Origin: RGIG4608 sp964413365
GTDB taxonomy: Bacteria > Bacillota > Clostridia > Oscillospirales > CAG-272
DNA: 45,672 nt
Reading direction: 5' to 3'
NCBI GenBank assembly: GCA_964413365.1
Contig: CAYPRM010000009.1
Coordinates: 1 to 45,672, forward strand
How positions within the stretch are numbered: the stretch's first letter is position 1; each line of letters begins with the position of its first letter. Position numbers and translations under genes: made by a program. Below, piece after piece: positions 33,645 through 42,458 of this stretch. Under the pieces are notes generated by a model. The model ran no database searches. It was not told where the DNA came from and was given only the letters and a program-made list of their open reading frames with translations.

Positions 33645-34517
33645 ATGAATCTTTGCGATCAAAAAACGATAAAACACGTAATGGACGTCTTCGGACTCAG
33701 GTTCAGAAAGGAGTTTGGGCAGAACTTTCTTATAAACAGATCCGTCGTCGAGGATATCGCTCACGCCTGTACGAATGATCCCCATTCCACCGTGCTCGAG
33801 ATAGGTCCCGGCATCGGTCCTCTCACCACGGAGCTTGCAATGAGGTATGACAGGGTGGTCGCGCTTGAGATAGACCGCGGACTCATACCCGTACTAAAAT
33901 ATACCCTCGGGGAGTTCACAAATGTGGAGGTCTATAACGAGGATGTTATGAAGACCGATCTTGATGCACTCCTTGCCCCGTATTTTGAGAAGGGCAACGT
34001 CTCCGTGTGCGCAAACCTTCCGTATTACATCACCACACCCATACTTATGAAGCTCCTTGAGAGCGGACTCCCCTTTGACTATATCACCATTATGATACAG
34101 TCCGAGGTGGCAGACCGCCTCTGTGCGCGTGCAGGCTCGTCCGCCTACGGAGCGATTACAGCCGTCCTTGCATACTACGGTGAGGCGGAGAGGATCCTTG
34201 AGGTCGGGGCGGAGAATTTCATGCCTGCACCCAAGGTCGATTCCTCCGTGGTGAGGATAAGGCTATTTAAGGACAAGCCGTATAAGCCTGTGGATGAAAA
34301 AATATTCTTCAGAACGGTCAAGGCGGCATTCGAGCAGAGAAGAAAAACTCTGCCAAACGCCCTCTCCGCTTCCTTCTCCGAGCTCTCCAAGGAGGAGCTG
34401 ACAAATGCCGTCATCGAGTGCGGACACCGCCCCGATATAAGAGGGGAAAAGCTCGATGTTGCACAGTTCTGCGCCCTCTCCGACAGGCTCGCACAGCTCA
34501 TTGCCTCCCACGGCTGA
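33645..34517 (+). CDS. rsmA: 16S rRNA (adenine1518/1519-N6) dimethyltransferase
   Basis: 290 residues. RsmA/KsgA dimethylates two adjacent adenines in helix 45 of 16S rRNA late in 30S assembly. Seen: FGQNFLINRSVVEDI at the N-terminus, SAM-binding LEIGPGIGPLT, acidic EID loop, the adenine-flipping NLPYYITTPIL, and the C-terminal PAPKVDSSV and FEQRRKTLPNAL blocks. ATG with GGAG 6-7 bases upstream. Single-gene unit ended by a strong terminator. Loss of this enzyme usually gives kasugamycin resistance. Confidence 0.97.
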   Translation: MNLCDQKTIKHVMDVFGLRFRKEFGQNFLINRSVVEDIAHACTNDPHSTVLEIGPGIGPLTTELAMRYDRVVALEIDRGLIPVLKYTLGEFTNVEVYNEDVMKTDLDALLAPYFEKGNVSVCANLPYYITTPILMKLLESGLPFDYITIMIQSEVADRLCARAGSSAYGAITAVLAYYGEAERILEVGAENFMPAPKVDSSVVRIRLFKDKPYKPVDEKIFFRTVKAAFEQRRKTLPNALSASFSELSKEELTNAVIECGHRPDIRGEKLDVAQFCALSDRLAQLIASHG

Positions 34518-34553
34518 TGACAAAATGCACAAATTCAAAATATCATATCGACC

Positions 34554-34589
34554 GACGCTTTTGCAAACTGCAGAAGCGTCAATTTTTTT
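34554..34589 (+). terminator. Intrinsic terminator of rsmA
   Basis: GACGCTT.TGCA-AAC-TGCA.AAGCGTC followed by AATTTTTTT; an 11-bp stem with one mismatch. Confidence 0.9.
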
Positions 34590-34611
34590 GGTAAACAAAT
34601 TGTGAATTCTC

Positions 34612-34653
34612 TTGACAAATCGGAATTTCGTGTTATAATGCTTAACGTGTTAA
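34612..34653 (+). promoter_or_regulatory. Promoter and probable MarR operator of the exporter operon
   Basis: TTGACA, 16 bp, TATAAT at 34612-34639. Two bases later TTAAC-GT-GTTAA (34642-34653) is a perfect inverted repeat at the expected transcription start. Such a position suits autorepression by the MarR-type protein encoded next. Confidence 0.8.
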
Positions 34654-34684
34654 TTAATTTTAAAGCTCAGATGGAGGTGGAGAA

Positions 34685-35161
34685 ATGGAAGAAAGCAATT
34701 CTGATAAATATAAGCTGACGATGCGAAAGATGCTGTATATCGGACGCCTTCACAGGTGTGTGTTCGAGCGCAACATCTCGAGCCTCGGAATACATCACAG
34801 CCAGCATCACATGCTTATGTATATCGCAAGAGAGGGAGAGGTCGACTCGCAAAAGCAAATAGCCGAGAAATTCGGCATCTCGCCTGCCGCGACCGCGCGC
34901 ACGCTAAAGACTCTCGAGGCAGAGGGGTACATTACCCGATCAAGCGACGGCGGCGACGGAAGATTCAATAAGATAATCATAACGGAAAAGGGCAGGGACA
35001 TATTCGAGCGCTCGCACATTATGTTCAATGAGACCGATATCTCGGTGTTTGCCGATTTTTCCGAGGATGATCTTACAAAATTCAATGAATATCTTGACCT
35101 TATGAAGTCAAGACTTATCGAAAAAAGCAAAGAAAATAACTGTTCTGGAGAAAACAAATGA
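34685..35161 (+). CDS. MarR-family transcriptional regulator
   Basis: 158 residues. Winged helix-turn-helix: QKQIAEKFGISPAATARTLKTLEAEGYITR is the helix-turn-helix followed by the wing (SSDGGDGRFNKIIITEKGRDI) with the conserved Asp-Arg-type wing tip. Flanking helices form the dimer interface. Preceded by GGAGGTGGAG. Its stop overlaps the start of an ABC exporter gene (ATGA). MarR proteins usually repress their own operon and release DNA when a small, often toxic ligand binds. Here that ligand is probably an exporter substrate (inference). Confidence 0.94.
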   Translation: MEESNSDKYKLTMRKMLYIGRLHRCVFERNISSLGIHHSQHHMLMYIAREGEVDSQKQIAEKFGISPAATARTLKTLEAEGYITRSSDGGDGRFNKIIITEKGRDIFERSHIMFNETDISVFADFSEDDLTKFNEYLDLMKSRLIEKSKENNCSGENK

Positions 35162-36963
35162 AGAAAAACAAAAGCAAAAGTATAAATTGGTGGAAATATA
35201 TAAAGCCCTATCTGCCATACTTCATCATAGGGCCTCTGTGTATGATAGTGGAGGTCGTGGGCGAGGTTCTGATGCCGAGATTGCTCGCATACATCATCGA
35301 CCTCGGTATAGACGGCGAGACTGACAAGGTGCCTGCCTTCATTCTCAATCTATACAATAGAATAGGCGATAATGCGTACTTTATAGTTGCAATAATGGTC
35401 GGAATGATACTGACCGCAATACTTATGATGATAGGCGGCGTCGGCGGTGCGTATTTCGGAGGCAAGGCGTCGACCAACTTCGCCGCAGATCTGCGTGCGG
35501 ATGTGTACAGGAAGATACAGACCTTCTCATTCTCAAATATCGACCGTTTCAGCTCCGCATCCCTCGTAACAAGGCTTACAAACGATGTTACCCAGCTGCA
35601 GAACTTCGTCAATATGATGCTCCGAATGTTCTTCCGCTCGCCCGGTATGCTTATAGGCGCGCTCTTTATGGCGATCAGCCTCAGCCCGTCCCTATCGGTC
35701 GTACTCTGCATATCCGTGCCCGTCCTGCTTTGTGCGATAGCGTTCATTGTTGTCAGGGGCTTCCCACTCTTCGGCAAGATGCAGGAGAAGATAGACGGAC
35801 TCAACTCCACAGTTCAGGAGAACCTCACGAACGTTCGTGTTGTCAAGTCCTTTGTAAGGAACGATTTTGAGGAAAACAAGTTCAGCACAGCGAATGCCAA
35901 CCTCAAGAATACCGCCACCAAGGCAATGAAAAATATGATACTGCTCTCTCCCATTATGACCTTCGTCATGAACGCTACCTCGATAGCAGTATATTGGTTT
36001 GGCGGAAAGCAGCTCGTAGGTGGGAATATGACCACGGGTGATTTTTCGTCCTTCGCCACATATATTACGCAGATACTTTCATCGCTCATGATGGTAACGA
36101 TGCTCTTTATGATGTTCTCAAGATCCATGGCATCCGCAAGGAGAATAGGTGAGGTAATGAACGAGCAGGTGGATATATGCGATACGGATACAACTACAGA
36201 TCACAAGGTAGAGAGGGGCGATATAGAGTTCCGCAACGTTTCCTTCCGCTATTATAAGGACAGCGAGGAGAAGGCACTCGACAATATAAATATAAAGATA
36301 AAGGCAGGCGATACGGTCGGAATCATCGGCTCGACGGGCTCGGGCAAGAGCACGCTCGTTTCCATGATCCCGAGGCTCTATGACGTTGACGAGGGTGAGG
36401 TCCTCGTTGACGGTATCAATGTAAAGGAATATCCTCTCTACAATCTCCGAGAGGGAGTTGGAATGGTGCTTCAGAAGAACGTTCTATTCTCGGGAAGCAT
36501 AATCGACAATCTTCGCTGGGGAAATGGCGATGCGACTCTCGAGCAGGTCAGAGCCGCGGCTGAGCATGCTCAGGCGGATGCATTTATCACGAGCTTTACC
36601 GATGGCTACGACATGGACCTCGGTCAGGGCGGCACTAACGTCTCGGGCGGTCAGAAGCAGAGACTCTGCATAGCGCGCGCACTGCTCAAGCAGCCCAAGG
36701 TACTCATTCTCGACGACTCTACAAGTGCAGTCGATATGGCTACGGAGGCAAGGATAAGAGAGACCTTTAAGACCGATCTTAAGGGCTCGACAAAGATAAT
36801 AATCGCACAAAGGATCAACTCCGTCAAGGACGCGGACGAGATAATCGTCCTTGACGAGGGCAAGGTCACGGGAATAGGAGATCACGAATACCTGCTTGCC
36901 AATAATGAGGCATATCAGGAGATCTATTATTCGCAGATGGACAGAAAGGAGGAGAATAAATAA
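35158..36963 (+). CDS. Heterodimeric ABC exporter, half-transporter with degenerate ATPase site
   Basis: 601 residues: six-helix membrane domain (1-330) then nucleotide-binding domain. Walker A GSTGSGKST (391-399), signature VSGGQ (495-499). The Walker B end reads ILDDSTS, with Asp520 where catalytic Glu is usual, and the H-loop reads IAQRINSV, with Gln551 where His is usual. Loss of both marks the non-hydrolysing partner of heterodimeric exporters such as BmrCD, LmrCD and TM287/288. ATG overlaps the marR stop. The canonical signature here completes the active site of the second subunit. Confidence 0.94.
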   Translation: MKKNKSKSINWWKYIKPYLPYFIIGPLCMIVEVVGEVLMPRLLAYIIDLGIDGETDKVPAFILNLYNRIGDNAYFIVAIMVGMILTAILMMIGGVGGAYFGGKASTNFAADLRADVYRKIQTFSFSNIDRFSSASLVTRLTNDVTQLQNFVNMMLRMFFRSPGMLIGALFMAISLSPSLSVVLCISVPVLLCAIAFIVVRGFPLFGKMQEKIDGLNSTVQENLTNVRVVKSFVRNDFEENKFSTANANLKNTATKAMKNMILLSPIMTFVMNATSIAVYWFGGKQLVGGNMTTGDFSSFATYITQILSSLMMVTMLFMMFSRSMASARRIGEVMNEQVDICDTDTTTDHKVERGDIEFRNVSFRYYKDSEEKALDNINIKIKAGDTVGIIGSTGSGKSTLVSMIPRLYDVDEGEVLVDGINVKEYPLYNLREGVGMVLQKNVLFSGSIIDNLRWGNGDATLEQVRAAAEHAQADAFITSFTDGYDMDLGQGGTNVSGGQKQRLCIARALLKQPKVLILDDSTSAVDMATEARIRETFKTDLKGSTKIIIAQRINSVKDADEIIVLDEGKVTGIGDHEYLLANNEAYQEIYYSQMDRKEENK

Positions 36964-38873
36964 TGGCTGCAAGAAAGCTTGAAGAACTTCAAAAGCAATA
37001 TGGCGGCAAATCCTCCGCAAATACATCGGGGCGTATGATGGGAGGAAGAGGACCTGGCAGAGGCCCTGGTAGAGGCCCTCGCGGCGTCGTGTCGAAGAAA
37101 AAGCCCCAGGATACGAAAAAGACCGTAATCAGACTTCTCTCGTATATAGCAAAATACAAATTCAGACTCGTGCTCGTACTCGTATGCATGCTCTTTACCA
37201 CAGTCTCATCGCTCACGGGCTCGTATATTCTCCGACCCGTTATAAACGCCCTTGTCGGCGAGTCGGATCTTGAATTTCTCGGCATCACCTTCACAGAGCC
37301 TATGGAATACCTCGCGCTCATACTCTCCGTAATAGCCGTGGTATATCTTCTCGGTATAGCATCTAGCTACATTCAGTCAAGGCTGATGCTCTCCATATCA
37401 ATGAACGCGATCGAAAACCTCAGAAACGATCTTTTCAAGAAGATACAGAAGCTGCCTGTCAAGATCTTTGATGGCGATAGCAACGGTGAGATAATGAGCC
37501 GCTTTACAAACGATATAGATAATATTGATATGATGCTCAGCAACACCGTCGTCAACCTCATCTCTGGAAGCATAACGCTCATAGGAACGCTTGCGATGAT
37601 GATATACACCAATATCTGGCTCACGCTCATAACCGCCGCATTCCTTCCGCTGATCCTCTACCTTGCAGGCTGGATCGCAAAGAGATCCTCGAAATATTAC
37701 GTAGGTCAGCAGGCAGCGCTTGGTGCAATAAACGGATATATTGAGGAATCCGTCTCAGGACAGAAGGTAATAAAGGTATTCAATCACGAGGAGGTCTGCA
37801 TCGAGGAGTTTGAATCTCTCAACGCAGATATGCGTGAAAAGCAGTTCAAGGCGCAGTTCTACGGCGGTATCATGGGGCCGATACTCGGAAATGCGAGCCA
37901 GATCTGCTATGCCTGCGTTGCGGGAATAGGCGGCTTGCTCTGCGTGCTCTCGGGCTTCGACGTTGGCGGACTTTCGGTCTTTGTCGGATATTCGAGGCAC
38001 TTTGCACAGCCCATAAATCAGATATCCCAGCAGATGAGCACGATATTTGCGGCTCTTGCAGGTGCGGAGCGTGTGTTTGGAGTTATGGACAGAGAGCCCG
38101 AGGATGAGGGTGGCGAGCTTGACGAGAGCAATACCACCATCCGCGGAGATGTTACGCTCAAGAACGTAACCTTCGGCTATGAGCCTGGGAAGACCATACT
38201 CAAGGATATATCGCTCTACGCACATCCGGGTCAGAAGATCGCATTTGTCGGCTCGACGGGTGCAGGCAAGACCACGGTCACCAACCTGCTCAACCGCTTC
38301 TACGACATTGACTCAGGATCCATAACCATAGACGGCGTGGACATCAAGGACTACGACCTCTCGTTCCTGAGAAGGAATATCGCCATGGTCCTTCAGGATA
38401 CCCACCTCTTTACGGGAACAATAATGGAAAATATCCGCTACGGCCGTCTCGACGCGACCGACGAGGAGGTCATCGCCGCGGCAAAGACCGCAAGCGCGCA
38501 CAGCTTCATTATGAGGCTCTCCGACGGATATAATACCGTAATTCAGGGCGACGGCGCAAATCTGTCGCAGGGACAGCGTCAGCTTCTCAATATCGCCCGT
38601 GCCGCACTCTCAAAGGCGCCGATACTCATTCTCGACGAGGCAACGAGCTCCGTCGACACGAGAACGGAGCGTCATATAGAGCACGGTATGGACAGACTAA
38701 TGAATGACAGAACTACCTTCGTTATCGCTCACAGGCTCTCGACCGTAAGGAACTCGAACGCTATAATGGTGCTTGAGCACGGTGAGATAGTCGAGAGGGG
38801 AACTCACGATGAGCTCCTTCAGATGCAGGGAAGATACTACGAGCTCTATACAGGAAAGAAGGAGCTTGACTGA
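36963..38873 (+). CDS. Heterodimeric ABC exporter, half-transporter with canonical catalytic residues
   Basis: 636 residues. A ~45-residue N-terminal extension (KLEELQKQYGG, then GGRGPGRGPGRGPRG) precedes the six-helix membrane domain. The nucleotide-binding domain has Walker A GSTGAGKTT, Walker B ILILDEATSS with catalytic Glu and IAHRLSTV with the H-loop His, but its signature is LSQGQ instead of LSGGQ. So the site made by this Walker A with the partner's VSGGQ is active, while the opposite site is degenerate. Its ATG shares one base with the previous stop (TAATG). Probable multidrug or peptide export; the substrate is not readable. Confidence 0.94.
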   Translation: MAARKLEELQKQYGGKSSANTSGRMMGGRGPGRGPGRGPRGVVSKKKPQDTKKTVIRLLSYIAKYKFRLVLVLVCMLFTTVSSLTGSYILRPVINALVGESDLEFLGITFTEPMEYLALILSVIAVVYLLGIASSYIQSRLMLSISMNAIENLRNDLFKKIQKLPVKIFDGDSNGEIMSRFTNDIDNIDMMLSNTVVNLISGSITLIGTLAMMIYTNIWLTLITAAFLPLILYLAGWIAKRSSKYYVGQQAALGAINGYIEESVSGQKVIKVFNHEEVCIEEFESLNADMREKQFKAQFYGGIMGPILGNASQICYACVAGIGGLLCVLSGFDVGGLSVFVGYSRHFAQPINQISQQMSTIFAALAGAERVFGVMDREPEDEGGELDESNTTIRGDVTLKNVTFGYEPGKTILKDISLYAHPGQKIAFVGSTGAGKTTVTNLLNRFYDIDSGSITIDGVDIKDYDLSFLRRNIAMVLQDTHLFTGTIMENIRYGRLDATDEEVIAAAKTASAHSFIMRLSDGYNTVIQGDGANLSQGQRQLLNIARAALSKAPILILDEATSSVDTRTERHIEHGMDRLMNDRTTFVIAHRLSTVRNSNAIMVLEHGEIVERGTHDELLQMQGRYYELYTGKKELD

Positions 38874-38883
38874 TAAATATTTA

Positions 38884-38924
38884 TGCTCTCCGAGACAAAT
38901 TCTCTCGGGGAGCATATTTTATTT
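38884..38924 (+). terminator. Intrinsic terminator of the exporter operon
   Basis: TGCTCTCCGAGA-CAAATTC-TCTCGGGGAGCA, 12 bp with one G-U pair, followed by TATTTTATTT. Confidence 0.88.
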
Positions 38925-38959
38925 ATTATAAAAATTAGTGAAAATTGTTAAATTTGATA

Positions 38960-38988
38960 TTGAAAAAATGCTTTGAGTATGGTAAACT
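38960..38988 (+). promoter_or_regulatory. Probable promoter of uxuA
   Basis: TTGAAA, 17 bp, TAAACT. An alternative is TTGATA (38954-38959) with TATGGT at 18 bp. Neither is consensus. Confidence 0.5.
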
Positions 38989-39019
38989 GATATTGTATCA
39001 TAAAAAGGAGGATACCACA

Positions 39020-40066
39020 ATGAAGATGACCTTTAGACATTACGGCGACAGCGATCCCGTAACGCTCGAGCAGATATCTCAGATCCCGGGCATGTATTCG
39101 ATCGTGTCCGCGGTGTATGATGTGCCTGCAGGCGGAGTTTGGAGCGAGGAGAGCATCAACGCTATCAAGCAGAGCGCCGAGGCTCACGGGCTCAAATTTG
39201 AGGTCGTAGAGAGCGTACCCGTGCCTGAGGATATCAAGCTCGGCAACGAGCGCGCACCCGAGCTCATTGAAAACTACTGTGAAAACCTCAGACGGCTCGC
39301 AAAGGCAGGCGTCAAGTGCGTTTGCTACAACTTCATGCCCGTTTTCGACTGGCTTCGCAGTGAGCTTGAGCACGCCGCACCCGATGGCTCGAACAGCCTC
39401 GCATACGACGAGCAGACCGTTCTCGCAATGAACCCCCTCGACGGCGGACTTTCGCTCCCAGGCTGGGACGAGAGCTATACGCTCGACGGACTTCGCGATC
39501 TTCTCAGACAGTATGAGAGCATAGACGAGGAGCAGCTTTGGAAAAATCTTGAGGCGTTCCTTACTAAGGTGATACCCGTAGCACACGAGGTAGGCATCAA
39601 TATGGCAATACACCCCGACGATCCGCCGTGGGGTATCTTCGGTCTGCCGAGGATCATAACCTGCGAAAAGAATCTCGAGAGATTTCTCAGCATCGTTGAC
39701 CTTCCCGAGAACGGTCTGACCTTCTGCACAGGCTCTCTCGGTGCGTCTCCCGATAACGATCTCGTCGCAATGAGTGCGAAATTTGCAAAGAGGATCCACT
39801 TCGCCCACATACGTAATATAAAGCACACTGGCGAGCGTCAGTTCCACGAGGTAGCCCATCCCACCGACTGCGGCTCTCTCGATATTTACGGAATAATGAG
39901 ATCCCTCCACGATAACGGCTTCGACGGATATATGCGTCCCGACCACGGAAGAATGATCTGGGGCGAGCACGGAAGATACGGCTACGGTCTCTATGACAGA
40001 GCACTCGGAGCTACCTATCTTCTCGGTCTTTGGGAAGCGATCGACAAGGATTCAAAAAATAATTAA
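39020..40066 (+). CDS. uxuA: Mannonate dehydratase
   Basis: 348 residues, the usual length. UxuA removes water from D-mannonate to give 2-keto-3-deoxygluconate in glucuronate breakdown, using Mn or Fe(II). Family blocks: N-terminal MTFRHYGDSDPVTLEQI, CYNFMPVFDWLRSEL, IHPDDPPWGIFGLPRI with metal ligands, TFCTGSLGA, HFAHIRNI and the C-terminal RPDHGRMIWGE. ATG at 39020 follows GGAGG at 9 bases; codons upstream in the same frame have no site and cross the promoter. An SDR mannonate oxidoreductase follows 12 bases on. Confidence 0.96.
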   Translation: MKMTFRHYGDSDPVTLEQISQIPGMYSIVSAVYDVPAGGVWSEESINAIKQSAEAHGLKFEVVESVPVPEDIKLGNERAPELIENYCENLRRLAKAGVKCVCYNFMPVFDWLRSELEHAAPDGSNSLAYDEQTVLAMNPLDGGLSLPGWDESYTLDGLRDLLRQYESIDEEQLWKNLEAFLTKVIPVAHEVGINMAIHPDDPPWGIFGLPRIITCEKNLERFLSIVDLPENGLTFCTGSLGASPDNDLVAMSAKFAKRIHFAHIRNIKHTGERQFHEVAHPTDCGSLDIYGIMRSLHDNGFDGYMRPDHGRMIWGEHGRYGYGLYDRALGATYLLGLWEAIDKDSKNN

Positions 40067-40078
40067 CAGGAGAAGGCT

Positions 40079-40903
40079 ATGAATAAGGTATGTGTAATTA
40101 CAGGCGCAGGCGGAGTCCTTTGCTCCTCATTTGCGCAGGAAATGGCAAGACGGGGCTACGGCGTGGCATTGCTCGACCTCAATGAGGAGGCGGCACGCAG
40201 GGTAGCGGATACGATAAACGAAAACGGAGGCGTCGCGCGTGCATACGGCGTGAACTGTCTCGATAAGGCAAGCATTGAGTCCGCTCACGAGAGGATCCTC
40301 GCAGATCTCGGAAAATGCACCGTGCTCATCAACGGAGCGGGCGGAAACAATCCCCGCGCTACCACTGACAAGGAGTATTACGAGCTCGGCGACGAGGACA
40401 GGGACGATATAAAGACCTTCTTCAACCTCGACAAATCGGGCTTTGAGTTTGTTTTCAACCTCAATATTATGGGAACGCTCCTTCCCACGCAGGTCTTTGC
40501 GAGGGATATGATCGGTCAGAGCGGTTGCTCGATCCTCAATGTCTCGTCAATGAATGCATATAGACCTCTTACCAAGATCCCAGCATATAGTGCGGCAAAG
40601 TCGGGAGTTTCGAACTTCACGCAGTGGCTCGCCGTGCACTTTGCGGAGGCAGGAATAAGAGTCAACGCGATGGCGCCCGGCTTCTTCGTTACAAATCAGA
40701 ACAGGGCATTGCTCTTTAATGAAGACGGCACACCCACCTCTCGCACGGATAAGATACTTCGCGCGACGCCCATGCACCGTTTTGGTGAGACGGACGAGCT
40801 TCTCGGAACGCTCCGCTTTCTCACCGATCCCAATGAGTCGGGCTTTGTAACGGGAATCGTCATACCCGTCGACGGAGGCTTCTCCGCATATTCTGGAGTT
40901 TAA
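40079..40903 (+). CDS. SDR-family D-mannonate oxidoreductase (fructuronate reductase)
   Basis: 274 residues. Short-chain dehydrogenase with cofactor motif TGAGGVLC, NGAGGNNP, catalytic Ser in NVSSMNAY and Y-x-x-x-K as YSAAK, and C-terminal NAMAPGFFVTNQNR and PVDGGFSAYSGV, the last two typical of the UxuB-like SDR branch. It would interconvert D-fructuronate and D-mannonate with NAD(P)H, one step before UxuA. The start has AGGAGAAGG. No uronate isomerase, kinase or transporter lies in the window, so the rest of the route must be elsewhere. Confidence 0.92.
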   Translation: MNKVCVITGAGGVLCSSFAQEMARRGYGVALLDLNEEAARRVADTINENGGVARAYGVNCLDKASIESAHERILADLGKCTVLINGAGGNNPRATTDKEYYELGDEDRDDIKTFFNLDKSGFEFVFNLNIMGTLLPTQVFARDMIGQSGCSILNVSSMNAYRPLTKIPAYSAAKSGVSNFTQWLAVHFAEAGIRVNAMAPGFFVTNQNRALLFNEDGTPTSRTDKILRATPMHRFGETDELLGTLRFLTDPNESGFVTGIVIPVDGGFSAYSGV

Positions 40904-40932
40904 TATCAAAAGCGGATAATACAAGCAATATG

Positions 40933-40974
40933 ATCCCTATCGCATCGAAATCACGGTGCGATAGGGATTTTTTT
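40933..40974 (+). terminator. Intrinsic terminator of the uxuA operon
   Basis: ATCCCTATCGCA ... TGCGATAGGGAT, a perfect 12-bp stem with a 12-base loop, followed by TTTTTT. Confidence 0.93.
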
Positions 40975-41005
40975 ACGAAAATAGCAAAAAATCGTGAATG
41001 GGGGA

Positions 41006-41034
41006 TTGACAAAATTCGACTTTATATGTAGAAT
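41006..41034 (+). promoter_or_regulatory. Promoter of the pilin-like gene
   Basis: TTGACA, 17 bp, TAGAAT, 36 bp upstream of the ATG. Confidence 0.82.
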
Positions 41035-41070
41035 GTCATTATTAACACTAATATAAAAAGGAGAATTACT

Positions 41071-42282
41071 ATGAAATCAAAGTGTTATCATTCAAAACGC
41101 GGCTTTACATTAGTCGAGCTGCTCATCACAATCACAATAATCTCGATCCTCACCACGGTGAGCGTTGTCGGATACGTGAGCTTCATCAACAAGGCTAACG
41201 AGGCTCGGGATCAGGCAATGGTGGATCAGCTCAACCGTCTCAAGCAGGCATACGAGGTGGAAAACGGTAAGGAGATCACAGACGAGGAGCTGTCAAAGCT
41301 TCTCACGGACAGCGGTATCTCATTCGGCGACGCATCCCCCGCATCCAATGGGCAAAAGCTCTATTACGATCACGAAAACAATACCTTTGTCCTCGGCGAC
41401 GCTAACGAGGCAGAAAGCAACAGCAGCCTCACGGAGATCAACGAGGAATTGCTCAGCGGCACCACCACGCCGAGTGAGGGAACGCAAAAGCCATCTACCG
41501 CAATAAAAACCAAATACACCAGTAAGTCAAATTCTAAATACAATGGCTCTGAAAAATCTATTGAATTAGAGGATGGTGTGCTGAATATCGGCAATGTTAA
41601 AGATGATTTTGTCAATCTGGATATCAAAGAGATATTGGAAAATATCAATGGCGAAATTAAACTAACATGCACACCCGTTGCAACCGTCGATTACGGATAT
41701 ACGCATAATGCTCAAGAAGATACGCATTACATCTCAAATGATAATATAATAACCTTTTATTGCTCCGGTAGATATGAGTTAACTATCTCCTGTGGCAGCT
41801 TTAAGGAAACGATAACCGTAAACGTTGATAACTCCGTATGTGATAAGTATGATATAGCAGAATTATCAACTAATGGATCAGCATCAATATTCACCACAAA
41901 TTACAATAGTGATGCCAAAACCTCAAGCATAATACTTCACATATTCGGCGGAATAACCATCAACGATTATTCTTCGAATGATCCTGAATCCTATACTATC
42001 AAATTGCTTGACGGAGACAAGAGCAACAACACGGAGATACAAAAAAAGCTTATAGACTCAAAGAGATTAAAGGTGCTTATCGACGGTAAAGAGCAGAACA
42101 TTCAACTGAAAGACACCCATTATTCGATCCAGCTTGATAATTTGGAATTGAAACAGCACAGCATAGAGATCGAATACCGTTTTCTCTCCTACAACGGCGA
42201 GTGGGTATCGCAGACTTTTGTGTTTTCATTCAATTTAAAAAGCTCACAAGCAACCGATAAAACAATCTCCATACGCAACTGA
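41071..42282 (+). CDS. Type IV pilin-like protein with large unassigned C-terminal domain
   Basis: 403 residues. Short basic leader ending KRG, prepilin peptidase site G11/F12, then FTLVELLITITIISILTTVS with Glu at +5, the classic N-methylated class III helix. Residues 40-135 are charged, with a ComGC-like start (NKANEARDQAMVDQLNRLKQAYE). A Ser/Thr/Glu-rich linker follows, then about 250 residues of beta-rich sequence that I do not recognise. Bases 41071 to about 41500 share the neighbours' composition and GAG/CTC codon use; from about 41510 the gene turns AT-rich (AAA, TTA, ATA). AAGGAG precedes the ATG. No prepilin peptidase, assembly ATPase or other pilin lies nearby. Likely a surface or pseudopilin tip protein. 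Confidence 0.83.
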   Translation: MKSKCYHSKRGFTLVELLITITIISILTTVSVVGYVSFINKANEARDQAMVDQLNRLKQAYEVENGKEITDEELSKLLTDSGISFGDASPASNGQKLYYDHENNTFVLGDANEAESNSSLTEINEELLSGTTTPSEGTQKPSTAIKTKYTSKSNSKYNGSEKSIELEDGVLNIGNVKDDFVNLDIKEILENINGEIKLTCTPVATVDYGYTHNAQEDTHYISNDNIITFYCSGRYELTISCGSFKETITVNVDNSVCDKYDIAELSTNGSASIFTTNYNSDAKTSSIILHIFGGITINDYSSNDPESYTIKLLDGDKSNNTEIQKKLIDSKRLKVLIDGKEQNIQLKDTHYSIQLDNLELKQHSIEIEYRFLSYNGEWVSQTFVFSFNLKSSQATDKTISIRN

Positions 42283-42371
42283 CAAACCCCGATGTTATGA
42301 TATAACACCATAGAAAAAATCATCAGAGGGATTCATGCCCTTTAAAATCACGGCAAAAAATAAATAAATTT

Positions 42372-42420
42372 AGGTGTAAGAGACCAAAAAATAAGTCTTT
42401 TGCACCTGAATTTTTATTTT
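42372..42420 (+). terminator. Intrinsic terminator of the pilin-like gene
   Basis: AGGTGTAAGAGAC-N10-GTCTTTTGCACCT pairs over 13 positions including two G-U pairs, followed by GAATTTTTATTTT. The 89 bases between the stop codon and this hairpin hold only a weak palindrome (TGTTAT-GAT-ATAACA). Confidence 0.82.
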
Positions 42421-42425
42421 GATAC

Positions 42426-42453
42426 TTGACTTTATTCATTTTTGTGATATAAT
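42426..42453 (+). promoter_or_regulatory. Extended -10 promoter of the structured RNA
   Basis: TTGACT, 16 bp, TATAAT preceded by TGA (TGATATAAT). The predicted start is about 42460, at the foot of the long hairpin. Confidence 0.85.
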
Positions 42454-42458
42454 AATCT

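Noticed and set aside
38948..39970. A 340-codon open frame antisense to uxuA
   Set aside because: uxuA has all family motifs, promoter-side ribosome site and operon context; the antisense frame has none.
42294..42308. TGTTAT-GAT-ATAACA palindrome after the pilin stop as a terminator
   Set aside because: Six weak base pairs without a U tract; the better terminator is at 42372-42420.
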